From contig OZ017740.1 of the NCBI GenBank assembly GCA_963969285.1, positions 155,607,319 through 155,671,318 on the forward strand: 64,000 bases of DNA. Direction: 5' to 3'. A model generated the notes under the pieces. It saw only the letters and a program-made list of their open reading frames with translations. It was not told the origin of the DNA and made no database searches. Position numbers and translations under genes: made by a program. Source of the DNA: Odontomyia ornata (taxonomy: Eukaryota > Arthropoda > Insecta > Diptera > Stratiomyidae). This document shows positions 21,098 to 30,651 of the stretch, one piece after another. Each line of letters begins with the position of its first letter. Within the stretch, counting starts at the first letter, position 1.

Positions 21098-22974
21098 TTT
21101 TTTTGTGGTAGGGAGGTGAAGGCATTTACGCCCGCCGAGTCTGGCAGTGTGGGACTCCCATGGAGGATACCCTTGGACTACCCACTAAACACCTCCCCTG
21201 TTAATCCGAGAACCTAGCCTGGAACCGTTTGACACATTACTTCGGGCTAAGCCTCATTTCTCTACGCGTTTAGGCGCCACCGGGCTACAGGGATCCCTTT
21301 TCCAGCGGAAGGAGGGGAAGGGAGAGGGATTTCTAGAAAAGAGACCCCTCCGCCCTGGACGCCTCCAGGCGCTCAAATATGTTCCTTTTTATCTTAAGGA
21401 CTGCCCGAGCGTAATGTGCCACACAGTTCCATTCGTCAACGAATGTGAGCATCTCTCGAGTGAGTTCATCCGGAGAGAGATCTCCCATTTCTTCAATGAG
21501 GTCACCGCGCTGCCTTTCCCACCTCTTGCATACAAAAAATGTGTGGTAGGCATCATCGACCTCTCCAGCACAGAATATGCAGTCAGGAGACCGTGACTTA
21601 CCAATCTTGTGCAGGTAAGATCAAAAGTATCCATGTTCACTCAGTAACTGATTCAGATAGAAGTCAGTCTCACCATGCCTTCGATTGAGCCACGGCCTCA
21701 GGTCACCAATAAGGCGTGCGGTCCACCTACCTTTTGTATCGCTCACCCAAGACTGTTGCCAATCACTGAGTGAGCGTTCTCGTTCTTCGTGGGCGAAAGC
21801 ATCTCAGTCGCATTCGTTCCTCCGCAGGTAGGTTCTGCGGCGCTCCTTGGCAAGGAGGGCAATGGGTATCACTCCTGCGATGACTAGCACTGCCGACTCC
21901 GAGACAGTCCGATATGCAGATCCAATCCGCAGCGCTCCTCGTCGCTGCACCTGTGCCAAGCGCTTTCGATACAGCTCCTTGTTGAGAGCCTCACACCATA
22001 TTTCCGATCGGTACAACAGCACATATTGTACTGCATTCATCAGAAGTCTCCTCTTTGATGAGGTGGGACCCCCTATGTTGGCCATTAGTCGGCTGAGAGC
22101 CGAAACACTCGCTGCAGCCTTGTCAGCTATTGCTCTGATTTGCTCGGAGAAACGCATCTTCGAGTCGATCAAAATGCCCAGGTACTTCACTGCTAGTTTA
22201 GTCTCAACGAGTGCTTCCCCAATGTTGATCATCCTTACTCTAGGGATTCTCTTCTTTGTCAAGATGACTACTTCGGTTTTCTCCAAAGCTAGGCTGAACC
22301 CGCGAGCAGTCATCCAGTCCCTCACTCGGTGCATTAGCATTCCCAGTCTGAGTTGCGCTTGTTTAACAGTGCGTCCCGCAACTAGCGCCGCGACATCATC
22401 TGCATAGCCGATCAAGCGCGACTCATCCGGCAGCTCGATTCTCAGTAGCCCGTCGTACGTGATGTTCCACAGGTCTGGGCCAAGGATGGAGGCTTGTGCA
22501 ACACCCGATGTAACTTCCATCCTCCGCCGACCCTCCTTCGTCTCATAGAGCAGGCTCCGGTCTGTCAGGTAGTTCTTCAAAATCCGCATCAGATATTCTG
22601 GAACTTGAAAAGAGTTTTCCAGTGCTTCCAGAATACCCGCCCATCTAGCGGAATTGAAGGCGTTTCTGACTTCAAGCGTCACGAGCAACACAACCCTTTT
22701 GTTTGACTGGCAGTGAGCCTTCGCTCTTTGGACCGCGCTCACTACTTCCGCTATCGCGTCAATAGTGGAGCGACCTGCTCTAAAACCATACTGAAGTGGA
22801 GATGGGTCCCCGGCAGAACGGACCGCGTCAGTGAGTCTTCCCTTGATGAGTTTCTCGAGCACTTTCCCAGCCGTGTCTAGCATACATAACGGGCGGTATG
22901 CAGACGCCAACTCGGAATTTCCCTTCCCCTTGCTGATCAGTACGAGTCTCGCCACTTTCCAGCGTTCCGGAAAA
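21098..22974 (-). mobile_element. R1-clade LINE, 5'-truncated, inserted in the gypsy protease
   Basis: The element is flanked by a 15-bp direct repeat. Its 3' end on the minus strand is CCAC followed by a short A run (21098-21104). It keeps the reverse transcriptase from just before RWKVARLVLISKGKG through YGFRAGRSTIDAIAEVV, the GVAQASILGPDLWN block and the catalytic YADDVAAL, then the C-terminal cysteine motif CIFCAGEVDDAYHTFFVC at about 21540-21600. Two in-frame stops lie near 21808 and 21640. The endonuclease and ORF1 are absent because of 5' truncation. It is R1-like in sequence but sits in a transposon, not 28S rDNA. Confidence 0.9.
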
Positions 22975-23237
22975 ATGCTGTCGAAGAGTACTGTCGACGT
23001 TTTCAAAGCAGATGCATCCACACTTTCGTATGTGCTGCTCCTCATTAACTGAGGATCACTGCCAGAGTCGAACATAGCTCTAATATCCTTTCCGCACACC
23101 TTCACTATTTTGTACGCTTTCCTGTCCGTTGTATTTAATGCATTACAGTGTTTTCTATCTGCTTCCCGTTCAATTCCTTGTTGTGCTCCTTGCCATTGTG
23201 CTTTTTTGGGTGTCCAAACTTGTTGCACCGAAAACAC
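21804..23237 (-). pseudogene. Chimeric 477-codon frame: gypsy protease fused to LINE reverse transcriptase
   Basis: This is the longest open frame in the window, but it is an accident of the insertion. From 23237 down to about 22990 it is the gypsy knuckle-to-protease region, with AMFDSGSDPQLM (protease D-S/T-G). At the duplicated target TVLFDS it passes in frame into the LINE (PERWKVARLV) and then holds most of an R1-type palm including YADD. No biological fusion is implied. An automatic gene finder would probably call it a gene. Confidence 0.9.
22975..22989. repeat. Target-site duplication of the R1 LINE, copy 2
   Basis: ATGCTGTCGAAGAGT, the 5' side of the LINE insertion, identical to 21083-21097. 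Confidence 0.95.
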
Positions 23238-24070
23238 TTCAATCCCTTCAACTTACCCGGATACGCACGGCTCGAGTGTGTTTTATCTCCGCAGTTGTAA
23301 CATCGCTTCAACAATATACCGCTTGGACGTTTTTCACCACCAGCATTTTTGTTCGATTTTGTCGAGCCTTTCCGATCTTGCCAGGATATTTCCTCAAACG
23401 CAAGTAGTAAAGCGGGCATTAACCCAAAACCCTGTAAACGAGCCACGTCACGCAATTGTAAATCCGGAATACCATGAATGGCATAGCTTACAATTTCCTC
23501 TTCGTTCCGGCCAAGATGATTCACAAGAATCGTCTTTTAATGTACATAGTCACAGAACGTCTCATTTCTCTTCCAAACCCGATCTTCGAATTGTCGTCGC
23601 ATTATAATTTTATTTGCTCGGCGATAAAACATCTTTTTCAATTCCCGTAATAGTTCGTCAGGGGACAACGCAATATACTCCGGCTTGGAGAGAAACCACT
23701 CCATTGCTTTCCCCTTTAGCCGTGTTCCTATCAATATTTTCGTCGTATCATCGTCGAGCTTATACGCCTGTCGTAAAAACGAAACCTGCTTCTCCCATGT
23801 TTCGTAGATATCGGTCTTTCCATCGAAAACATTGAGAAGGTCTGCTAGCATCGCAAAATTTATCTTGGGTATAATGTGCACCACCGAACTTGAGCGCACT
23901 ACCCGCGAATGTTCTATGTCGGTATGCACGTCTGCATTGTTCTCGGTACGACTACCACTGTCGCCACTGACACTATCACCAACTGATTGGCTTCGCCGTA
24001 ACATCCCTATTTCGCGACGCGCTAAGACGAGTGCTCGTTCGGCGCTTATATAAAATGATTTCGCGCTCAT
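23135..24070 (-). pseudogene. Gypsy-1 gag: capsid and zinc knuckles
   Basis: The frame 23537-24070 (reading from about 24068) contains a gag capsid domain (FDGKTDIYETWEKQVSFLRQ, GTRLKGKAMEWFLS, FCDYV). After a stop near 23537 it continues in 23135-23524 with two CCHC-like knuckles: CYNCGDKTHSSRAYPG (last Cys replaced by Tyr) and CFRCNKFGHPKKH (last Cys missing). The product would bind genomic RNA. The loss of knuckle cysteines and the stop show decay. Confidence 0.85.
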
Positions 24071-24099
24071 GAACAGTCTCCGCGACTAACAAAATTGCA

Positions 24100-24342
24100 T
24101 TAATGCCATCCTCTTCGCCCGACGAATTCTCGAATTTCTACCATCCACTGTCCCGACGGATTTGCTGTAACAATGCGTTTCACTAATTCGGCTTTATTTC
24201 CCGATAGACTAAGGTCTTTTGCTTTTAATATTTCTTTTAACTGCGGCACCGTAAGCCTACAGGCAGCTTTTTCCACTTTGCTCATATTCCGTGGTTTTTC
24301 AACACAGTTAGCGTTACTGTTTTTTTTTGCCGTGTCGGACAC
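24100..24342 (-). CDS. Gypsy-1 N-terminal gag segment with SAP-like domain
   Basis: An 80-residue frame opening with MSDTAKKNSNANCVE and carrying LTVPQLKEILKAKDLSLSGN followed by KAELVKRI: the helix-loop-helix pattern of SAP domains, which bind AT-rich DNA in many eukaryotic proteins. The frame starts about 50 bp inside the 5' LTR and is followed after a short gap by the capsid frame, so it is either the N-terminus of gag broken by a frameshift or a small separate ORF. The role is inferred, not known. Confidence 0.7.
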   Translation of the reverse strand: MSDTAKKNSNANCVEKPRNMSKVEKAACRLTVPQLKEILKAKDLSLSGNKAELVKRIVTANPSGQWMVEIREFVGRRGWH

Positions 24343-24389
24343 CTGTTAATTTTCACATAAAACTTCCCAATATCCCGGTTGAGACCCCA

Positions 24390-24551
24390 TGTAGGAAAAT
24401 AAGTTTAGGGAAAAATGAAATGGGCACCAGTAAATAAAAACAAATAGTTATGTCGTAGTTATATACTTTATTTCTGACGGCCAGATCGAGACTGTCCCAA
24501 TTCCCGTGTTGCGGTCGATCGGGTCATCTCTAGATCTCTTTCTTTCCTACA
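24390..24551 (-). repeat. 5' LTR of gypsy-1
   Basis: 162 bp, the partner of 19351-19530 with several substitutions and one 18-base length difference. It is followed inward by the TGG-starting primer site. Confidence 0.9.
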
Positions 24552-24559
24552 TATATATA

Positions 24560-24639
<80 letters not shown>
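24552..24639. repeat. (TA)n microsatellite
   Basis: Almost uninterrupted TA with one TAGTATA variant near the left edge. It corresponds to the TA tract on the other side of gypsy-1. Confidence 0.95.
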
Positions 24640-24642
<3 letters not shown>

Positions 24643-25180
24643 CGCGTGTTTTTGGTTCACGGCCAATAATTTAATGTTCCGGGAAAGTGAAAACGCAATG
24701 TCTTTTAAATTAAATTAAAAGAGTTTATTTAATTCATTAAAAACGCACAATCACTTTACTAACAATTTCACAACTTTAATTTTCACTATTAAAATTCTAC
24801 CTTCCGCTTGTCCATAAATTTCTATCGCAATTGTCTACTTAAAATCACTTCACACTTTAAACAATCAATATCGCCTGTACTTCGCGTATCGCAGTTTTCT
24901 ATCGCGGTTGTAATGAATGATCCCCCCATTCATTCAGCTCGCCTTTATATAGGATGTCTAATCATTCAACTCAGTTCTCGTACATTGGTGAATTAGCGGG
25001 AACATTCCAGCATGAATGAATGGAGCAGTCACAGCTATTTGTACATGTAACAATATATACTTTCAGATGTTCATGCTTGTTAGGTTCTTGTGGTTTCGAG
25101 TAATTTCGTTTTGTTGATGTTCTTAATTGTTGTGAAAACAATTGCGACAGTAGCTCGCAGAATTATTTGTACATGTAACA
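24640..25180 (-). mobile_element. Probable solo LTR
   Basis: A 541-bp stretch starting TGTCGCG and ending GTAACA, with AT-rich flanks (TATAT / ATATA) and no coding content. On the minus strand it has CCTATATAAAG (24943-24953), a good TATA box. The end sequence TATTTGTACATGTAACAATATATA occurs twice, at 25036-25059 and 25164-25187, so the edge carries a duplication of about 128 bp. It sits inside the split mariner. The family is unknown. Confidence 0.5.
24943..24953 (-). promoter_or_regulatory. TATA-box-like element of the solo LTR
   Basis: On the minus strand the sequence is CCTATATAAAG within otherwise non-coding LTR-like DNA. No transcript evidence is available. Confidence 0.35.
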
Positions 25181-25184
25181 ATAT

Positions 25185-25856
25185 ATATTCCGAATAGGTA
25201 GAAGTCACAGGGAGCCATATCAGGCGAATACGATGAATGATTGATGGTTAAAATGCGATTCCTAGTCAAAAAATCAGTCACAAGAGTAGATTTTTGATGA
25301 CAAAAGTCTCGTTTATTTTGGAACGATACGTGCACAGACCTTCTGCAAGCCCAAATGATCGGTTAAAATGCGATAAATCGATGTTTTGAAGATATCCAAC
25401 TCCGATTCCATGAATTTCAACGATGATTTCGGCTCATTTTTGATAAATTCACTTACTTTCCGATGGTGTTTTCGGCGATCACTGATTTTGGGCAGCCCGT
25501 ATGTTCATTGTCATTTATGTCCTCACGACCATCTCTGAAAGGTGTACCACCCATGTACTCTGACACGAGATAGACAATCATCGCCATAAACTTTTTTCAT
25601 CAATTCAAATGTTTCGGTAAACGTTTTACCGATTTTAAAACAAAATTGGATATTAGCTCTTTGTTCGAAACTCACTTTTGTACCGATGACACGAACAAAC
25701 TGTCACTTTAGACGCAATAACTTCGCTTCCACTGAACCGAATGTCACTGGTAGTCAGGGAGGGATGTAACTTTCCGACGCACTATCTCATTCACAGATGC
25801 CGCTACCAAAAAAAAAATATGACAAAAGTCTCGTTTATTTTGGAAAACACCTTGTA
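25185..25856 (-). pseudogene. Mariner transposase, N-terminal and central part, deleted
   Basis: From the right terminal repeat the minus strand gives FEQRANIQFCFKIGKTFTET and VYGDDCLSRVRVHGW (the N-terminal paired-like HTH), then a second helix block (KFMESELDIFKTSIYRILTD, HLGLQKVCARIV). It then jumps to NHSSYSPDMAPCDFYLFG, the third catalytic Asp block. The segments with the first two Asp residues are deleted at about 25310, where a fragment matching the element end (CTCGTTTATTTTGGA) is found. Frameshifts occur near 25560 and 25690. Confidence 0.8.
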
Positions 25857-26459
25857 TTACACGATTGTAAATCTCTCTTGCGATAGTGGCGCCATCGGAA
25901 AACATAGAGAGAGAGAGAGAAAGAAAGAGAGAGCTTTTGCAACATGTACAATAAGGCTTCGGCCATATTGCGATACGACTGTTGTGTAGCTAGATTTTCA
26001 GCTGTGAATATACGTAAACAAAACGCGAGAAGATCACGGTTTGACTCAAGCCTTCCGATTTGGTTTAAGCTTTCTATTTAAGTCCATGTATGTCAGTATT
26101 GAAAAATTCGCGAGTATAAAAAACTTACGACATCACTAAGAAAAAATCGCAAATTCGCAGTGTGGGCGCTCCCATCAAACCTATGTATTTTAGATTGGGA
26201 TAGCCGCGCGACTATCGGTCGTAGTCTGTTCGACCCCTAATAGTTCATTCACAAATATTTATGTACGCACTGACGGTCAAATCCATGCAGTGTGACTCAA
26301 TTCAGCGTAGACATGAGACATATCGGTGAAATAAAGAAACGTCACCTCTGACGCGACGATTTACTGCGTTTTTAATTTTTTCTAATGATAGCAAGGCAAT
26401 TGCAATGCGTGGGTAATGGGTTAGTCGGGCAAAGGTTAATTCTAAACATTTTAAAGTAA
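25857..26459 (+). other. Host intron stretch, no gene seen
   Basis: It contains a short (GA)n tract with AAAGAAAG variants (25908-25933). The rest is unremarkable AT-rich DNA with scattered CG-containing words, possibly an old repeat. Confidence 0.5.
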
Positions 26460-27225
26460 GTGTTCTAAACAGTTTGAAATAAGAGTTCTAAACATTATGA
26501 AGCAAGTACAGTGAATCTTTGAACTGGAACAATTTCAAAGGAAGAAAAATAATCAGGTGAAGAAGAAAATTATTTCATTAGAAACCAAAATCTGTGCATT
26601 GGAAAAAGAGTTATCGATGTGGTTCAGTCTAATTCTATAAATGGAGCTACTATGAGGACGGTAAGGAAAAATAAAGGTTCGATTAGAAAAAGCGTAGCAT
26701 CTGGATCGACCACTCTTAAGCATGGTTTCATAGTACGTAAAGGATACTACGATGGAAAAAATGGAGCAGTTTTAGTGCTATGGGTATGAGTCCAAGCTCA
26801 AAAAAGGGTGCCACTTGATACAAGTATCATCACGAACATAGCATTGAAAAATTACGAAAAACGTAAGCTTGAGTTGCCAGTGTCTTGTTCAGCAAAAAAG
26901 AACAAGCCCCTTAACGAAACCATTAGTCATCAATAAGGCAAAGACACCACATGCATTTAAAGGAATAAACACAAATCATCTTCCTGTTTATTGGATGGCC
27001 AACAAAAAAGCATGGGCTACAGCGGCACTCTTCAAAGAATGGTTTCACTATTTCTTTGTTCCGGACGTCAAACGATATTTCAATGGGAAAGGACTGCTAC
27101 TTAGGGTTCTTCTCCTAATTGAAAATGTACTAGGTCATTTTCAAAATAGTATTCAGCATGAAATCATACAGGTGGCTTTGGCATCGGTTTTTAGTCAAGG
27201 TGTATTGGGTAAATATCTGGAATAA
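26460..27225 (+). pseudogene. Pogo/Tigger-like DDE transposase relic
   Basis: The last frame, 26869-27225, contains KAKTPHAFKGINTNHLPVYW, ANKKAWATAALFKEWFHYFF and KGLLLRVLLLIENVLGH. These match the jerky/Tigger DDE_1 pattern (FKG...P, W...A.KKAWMT, LLLLDNAPGH). The D of the LLDNAPGH catalytic block reads E and the APGH reads VLGH, so the active site is lost. Upstream frames, 26480-26860, are broken by many stops. Terminal repeats were not identified. Confidence 0.75.
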
Positions 27226-29349
27226 GTTCGTTAAACGGCCAAATTGCCCGAGCGAAAACAAAATGGTTTAGACAAAATGGCGGCCACACAGAGGCCGGAA
27301 AACATGCAAATATTTGTTATTGTATTTGTCACCAAATCTTTCCGTCGATGTTAAAGGAACTTAGCTGTTTAGTAGTACATAGAGAAAAATGAGAAAAATT
27401 TCAAGGTAAGGTCTCAAATTTCAAAATGGTGGCCAGTCAAAATTCGAAATTACAAAGGCTTCTAAATTACACAGTTTGAATTCAATTTGTATGAAACTTC
27501 ACATTAAAGTAGATGGGGATCAATTTGGTCATTCTTCTTCTTTTTAGCACTACAGCCCCTATCGGGCCTTCGCTTAGAGATAGTTAGAGTAGTTAGAGTA
27601 TCTCATTTGGTCATTATCTATATGCAATTTTCTAAATAGCGGTGGTTCAAATATGCCATTAATGCAGACTTTTAAGGCCCTGAAGCGGCTATGTTTCTCA
27701 ACGAATTTTGATGAAACTTAGAACTATGGACTATTATTGGGATTCTTTGATAAATGAAAATATAATAGTTTTAGATGCCATTTTGAATAAAATTCGAATT
27801 TTTTTTGAATTCAGAGTAAGACTCCGATTTGAAGGAGATTTGGCACAGCTGTTCATGAGACTCTGAAACAGATATCTTTTAATATAATCCAAAATCAAGC
27901 GTTTGAATTCAAAATGGTAGCCCCAAGAGGTCAGAAGCAAGCGAAATTCGTTGTTTTAGTAGCAAATGTAGTTTTGAATATACTTTCATGGAAAGGTTTG
28001 AAATGGCTTACATTGGACGCAAAGCAGATGGCAGCCATTTCTGATCAAAACTTGTTAGCTTCATGGGGTTATCCATGAGTGCCAAACCTAGTTGCGAACT
28101 TAGCAGAGATTTTATTTGCCATCAAGGAGGTCTAGGCTTAAACAAGTTAGTTGGGGGGAGTGGTTGGCAACTATGCAATAAAATATAATAAAAATTCTGA
28201 AAAATAATTTAAACTGAAACGAAATAGCGATTGTTTTGTGTTTATAAAAGTAACGTTCGATCTTTCGCATATATTTGAACGATTTCTTAAAAATATTGTA
28301 TATACTCGTACAATGGATTTGGTACTCAAGTCATTGCTTCATGTCATCAGAAAAGTGATTGGAGATTCATTCTCTACTCCATGGTGACCGCTTGTCGGCC
28401 AGTTTGTTCGGAGAGGAAGACGGCCGTGGGTCTCATTGTGAATAGACTGAGTTCAATTACGATTTTCAGTCACCATTCAATTGCCTGTTTAAGTGCGTTC
28501 AAAATTTTTTCCATAGAAAAATTTCAAATTTTACTCTTCCATATCATTCTCGGGACTTCTAACAATTCAACGAACTCATGCGTTCTCGATCTACGTACCC
28601 ACGCAGTGCCAGACATACTCTACTTTAAGCCGAACCAAAACGACCTACGCTAACTAAAATGTGCAAAATACAAACTACGACATCGCATTGAACCAGTTCG
28701 TCGCGGATTACTCAGAATCGACGACACACTCACCTTCCGCTTATCTTTCCGCTGAAAAATCTAGACTACTGAAAGGAAAGAGGTTATATGAGCTAGAATT
28801 TAATATTGTTACTTTTATTAAATTGCAGGTTAGCTATTACAAACACTCATTCAATTCATGAATAGACCAACTGGGAAGTTTAGAATTTTTAAAGTACATT
28901 CCATCACCAGCATACATAAATTGATCATGCAAAGGGAACAATAATAAAATAATTTTTTACTTTTCATCACCAGGCGCTCGAGGAATAAAGTGTCGCTATA
29001 TAAATTAGGGACCGTGTTTTTGGATTATAAAAAGTATGGATTCAAAACAACCATTTGACTTTTGCAAGAAATAAAAATATTCAAAAGCATAATTGTATTA
29101 CGGACTTTAAAAAAAATTACTTCTATAATTAATGACTCTACATGCCAGCTTTTAATTTTTTTATCTCATATTAATTTATGTGTACTATGATATCTAATCT
29201 AGTTGGATGGTATAACAACATATAAATGTCGCGAGTGTCAAAGTACTTTTCACGAGAATCAAATATGGATGGCACTCTGATTAGCGTTATGCAAACAACT
29301 ATTCTTTGGGAAAAATCCTAGTATGAGGGTTCTAGTAATCGACAGAACA
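27226..29349 (+). other. Intron or old repeat, no gene seen
   Basis: It contains several related words of the type AAAATGGCGGCC / AAAATGGTGGCC / AAAATGGTAGCC (27268-27290, about 27422, about 27909), a copy of a repeat at 27543-27606, and frames of 90 and 66 codons (28381, 28661) that I could not assign. The latter lack supporting codon structure and start near AT-rich stretches. Confidence 0.4.
27543..27606 (+). repeat. Dispersed repeat fragment, copy 1
   Basis: It contains TTTAGCACTACAGCCCC, then CGGGCCTTCGCTTAGAGA and TAGTTAGAGTATCTCAT, shared almost exactly with 46151-46205. This copy has an extra AGTTAGAGT. Probably the end of a LINE or SINE family. Confidence 0.7.
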
Positions 29350-29351
29350 TA

Positions 29352-30639
29352 CAGGGTTATCCATTTCGTGATAGGAAAGTATAACCCTGCCATTTGACAT
29401 CTGTCAGAATTAAATGTCATCCAATCAGCTGAAGGTTGGCCATTTAGAAATATGGATCGTTTAACAGTCAAAGAACGCGTTAAAATTATTAAATTTTATT
29501 ATAAAAATGGTGATTCTGCTGTATCAACATTTGGGGCTTTACGAGCCGATTATGGTCGACATAATCGACCTACTAAGCAAACAATTTCGAACACAGTGAG
29601 AAAATTTGAAGCGACTGGATCGGTTATTGATATTGCAACGCCTGTGCATCATCACAACATTCGTTCTGCTGAAAATATCGCTGTCGTTACTCAAAGTGTT
29701 GAGGGATCCGAATTTTTCGATTCCTTGACGTGCTCAACATTTGGGCTTGTCTTACGGCTCATTGTGGCGGATTTTGCATTTGGATTTGCATCTCCATCCG
29801 TACAAAATCCAACTCATTCAAGAACTTAAGCCTCAAGACCATACACAACGCAGAATGTATGCGAATTGGGTGATAGAACAACAAGCCATTGATAACGATT
29901 TTTCGAAAAAATTTTCTTTAGCGTTGAGGCTCATTTTTCGCTCAGTGGTTACGTAAATAAACAGAATTGCCGCATATAGGGCTCTCAAAATCCTCAGGTG
30001 ATCGCAGAATGGCCTTTGCATCCGGAAAAAGTGACCGTTTGGTGTGCATTATGGTCTGGTGGTGTTATTGGCCCGGATTTTTTTGAAAACGATCAAGGAA
30101 GAGCCATTACAGTTAGTTCTGACCGCTATGGACGGATGTTAACCGATTATTTTTGAAGAGAAATTGAAGATTATTATCTGGAGAACATGTGGTGCCAACA
30201 GGACGGAGCCACAAGCCAAACAACACAGGCTAATCGAGCACTTTTGCAAAAGAAATTTCCAGGACGCGTAATTTCGAGATTGAGTGATGTCAATTGGCCC
30301 GCAAGATCCTGTGACCTAACACCTTTGGATTTCTTTTTATGGGGCTATGCAAAAGATCGTGTTTACGTGAACAATCCTCAAAATCTTGAGCAATTGAAAG
30401 GCAATATTCGTGAAGTTATGGCTGAGGTATTGCCGGAAATGTGCCGAAAAGTCATTGAAAATTACCTCAAAAGGATTGAGGCCTGTAAGAGGTCCCTTGG
30501 AAGGCGTTTGAATAATGTTGTATTTCACGTATAATGGCAAGGTTCAATTTTTATATTGAATAAAAAATTTTGTTTCCATCTGAACATTTTATGTGTTTTC
30601 TTTAGCTTTACTTTTCCAAGCGTAAAATGGTTAACCCTA
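29352..30639 (+). mobile_element. IS630/Tc1-mariner-type element with DD36D spacing, copy 1
   Basis: Terminal repeats: the left end reads CAGGGTTATCCATTT..GGAAAGTA, and the right end in reverse complement TAGGGTTAACCATTT..GGAAAAGTA, with TA on both sides (29350-29351 and 30640-30641). The size of about 1.3 kb suits a single transposase gene. The interior frames are described separately. Confidence 0.8.
29452..30534 (+). pseudogene. Transposase of the DD36D element, copy 1, frameshifted
   Basis: It starts MDRLTVKERVKIIKFYYKNG (helix-turn-helix, DUF4817-like) and continues RPTKQTISNTVRKFEATGSV, a second helix-turn-helix. A frameshift near 29740 moves to the frame of HPYKIQLIQELKPQDHTQRR, and the last part, 30187-30534, contains WCQQDGATSQTT (second Asp) and NWPARSCDLTPLDFFLWGY (third Asp). 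36 residues separate the two Asp. Stops between 29957 and 30186 remove the first Asp region in frame. Similar proteins are common in insects, sometimes annotated as SETMAR-like. It would cut and paste the element at TA. Confidence 0.8.
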
Positions 30640-30651
30640 TATTGTCGTTGC

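Noticed and set aside
28381..28861. Two adjacent plus-strand frames (90 and 66 codons)
   Set aside because: No recognisable domain, no splice or promoter context, and stops between them.
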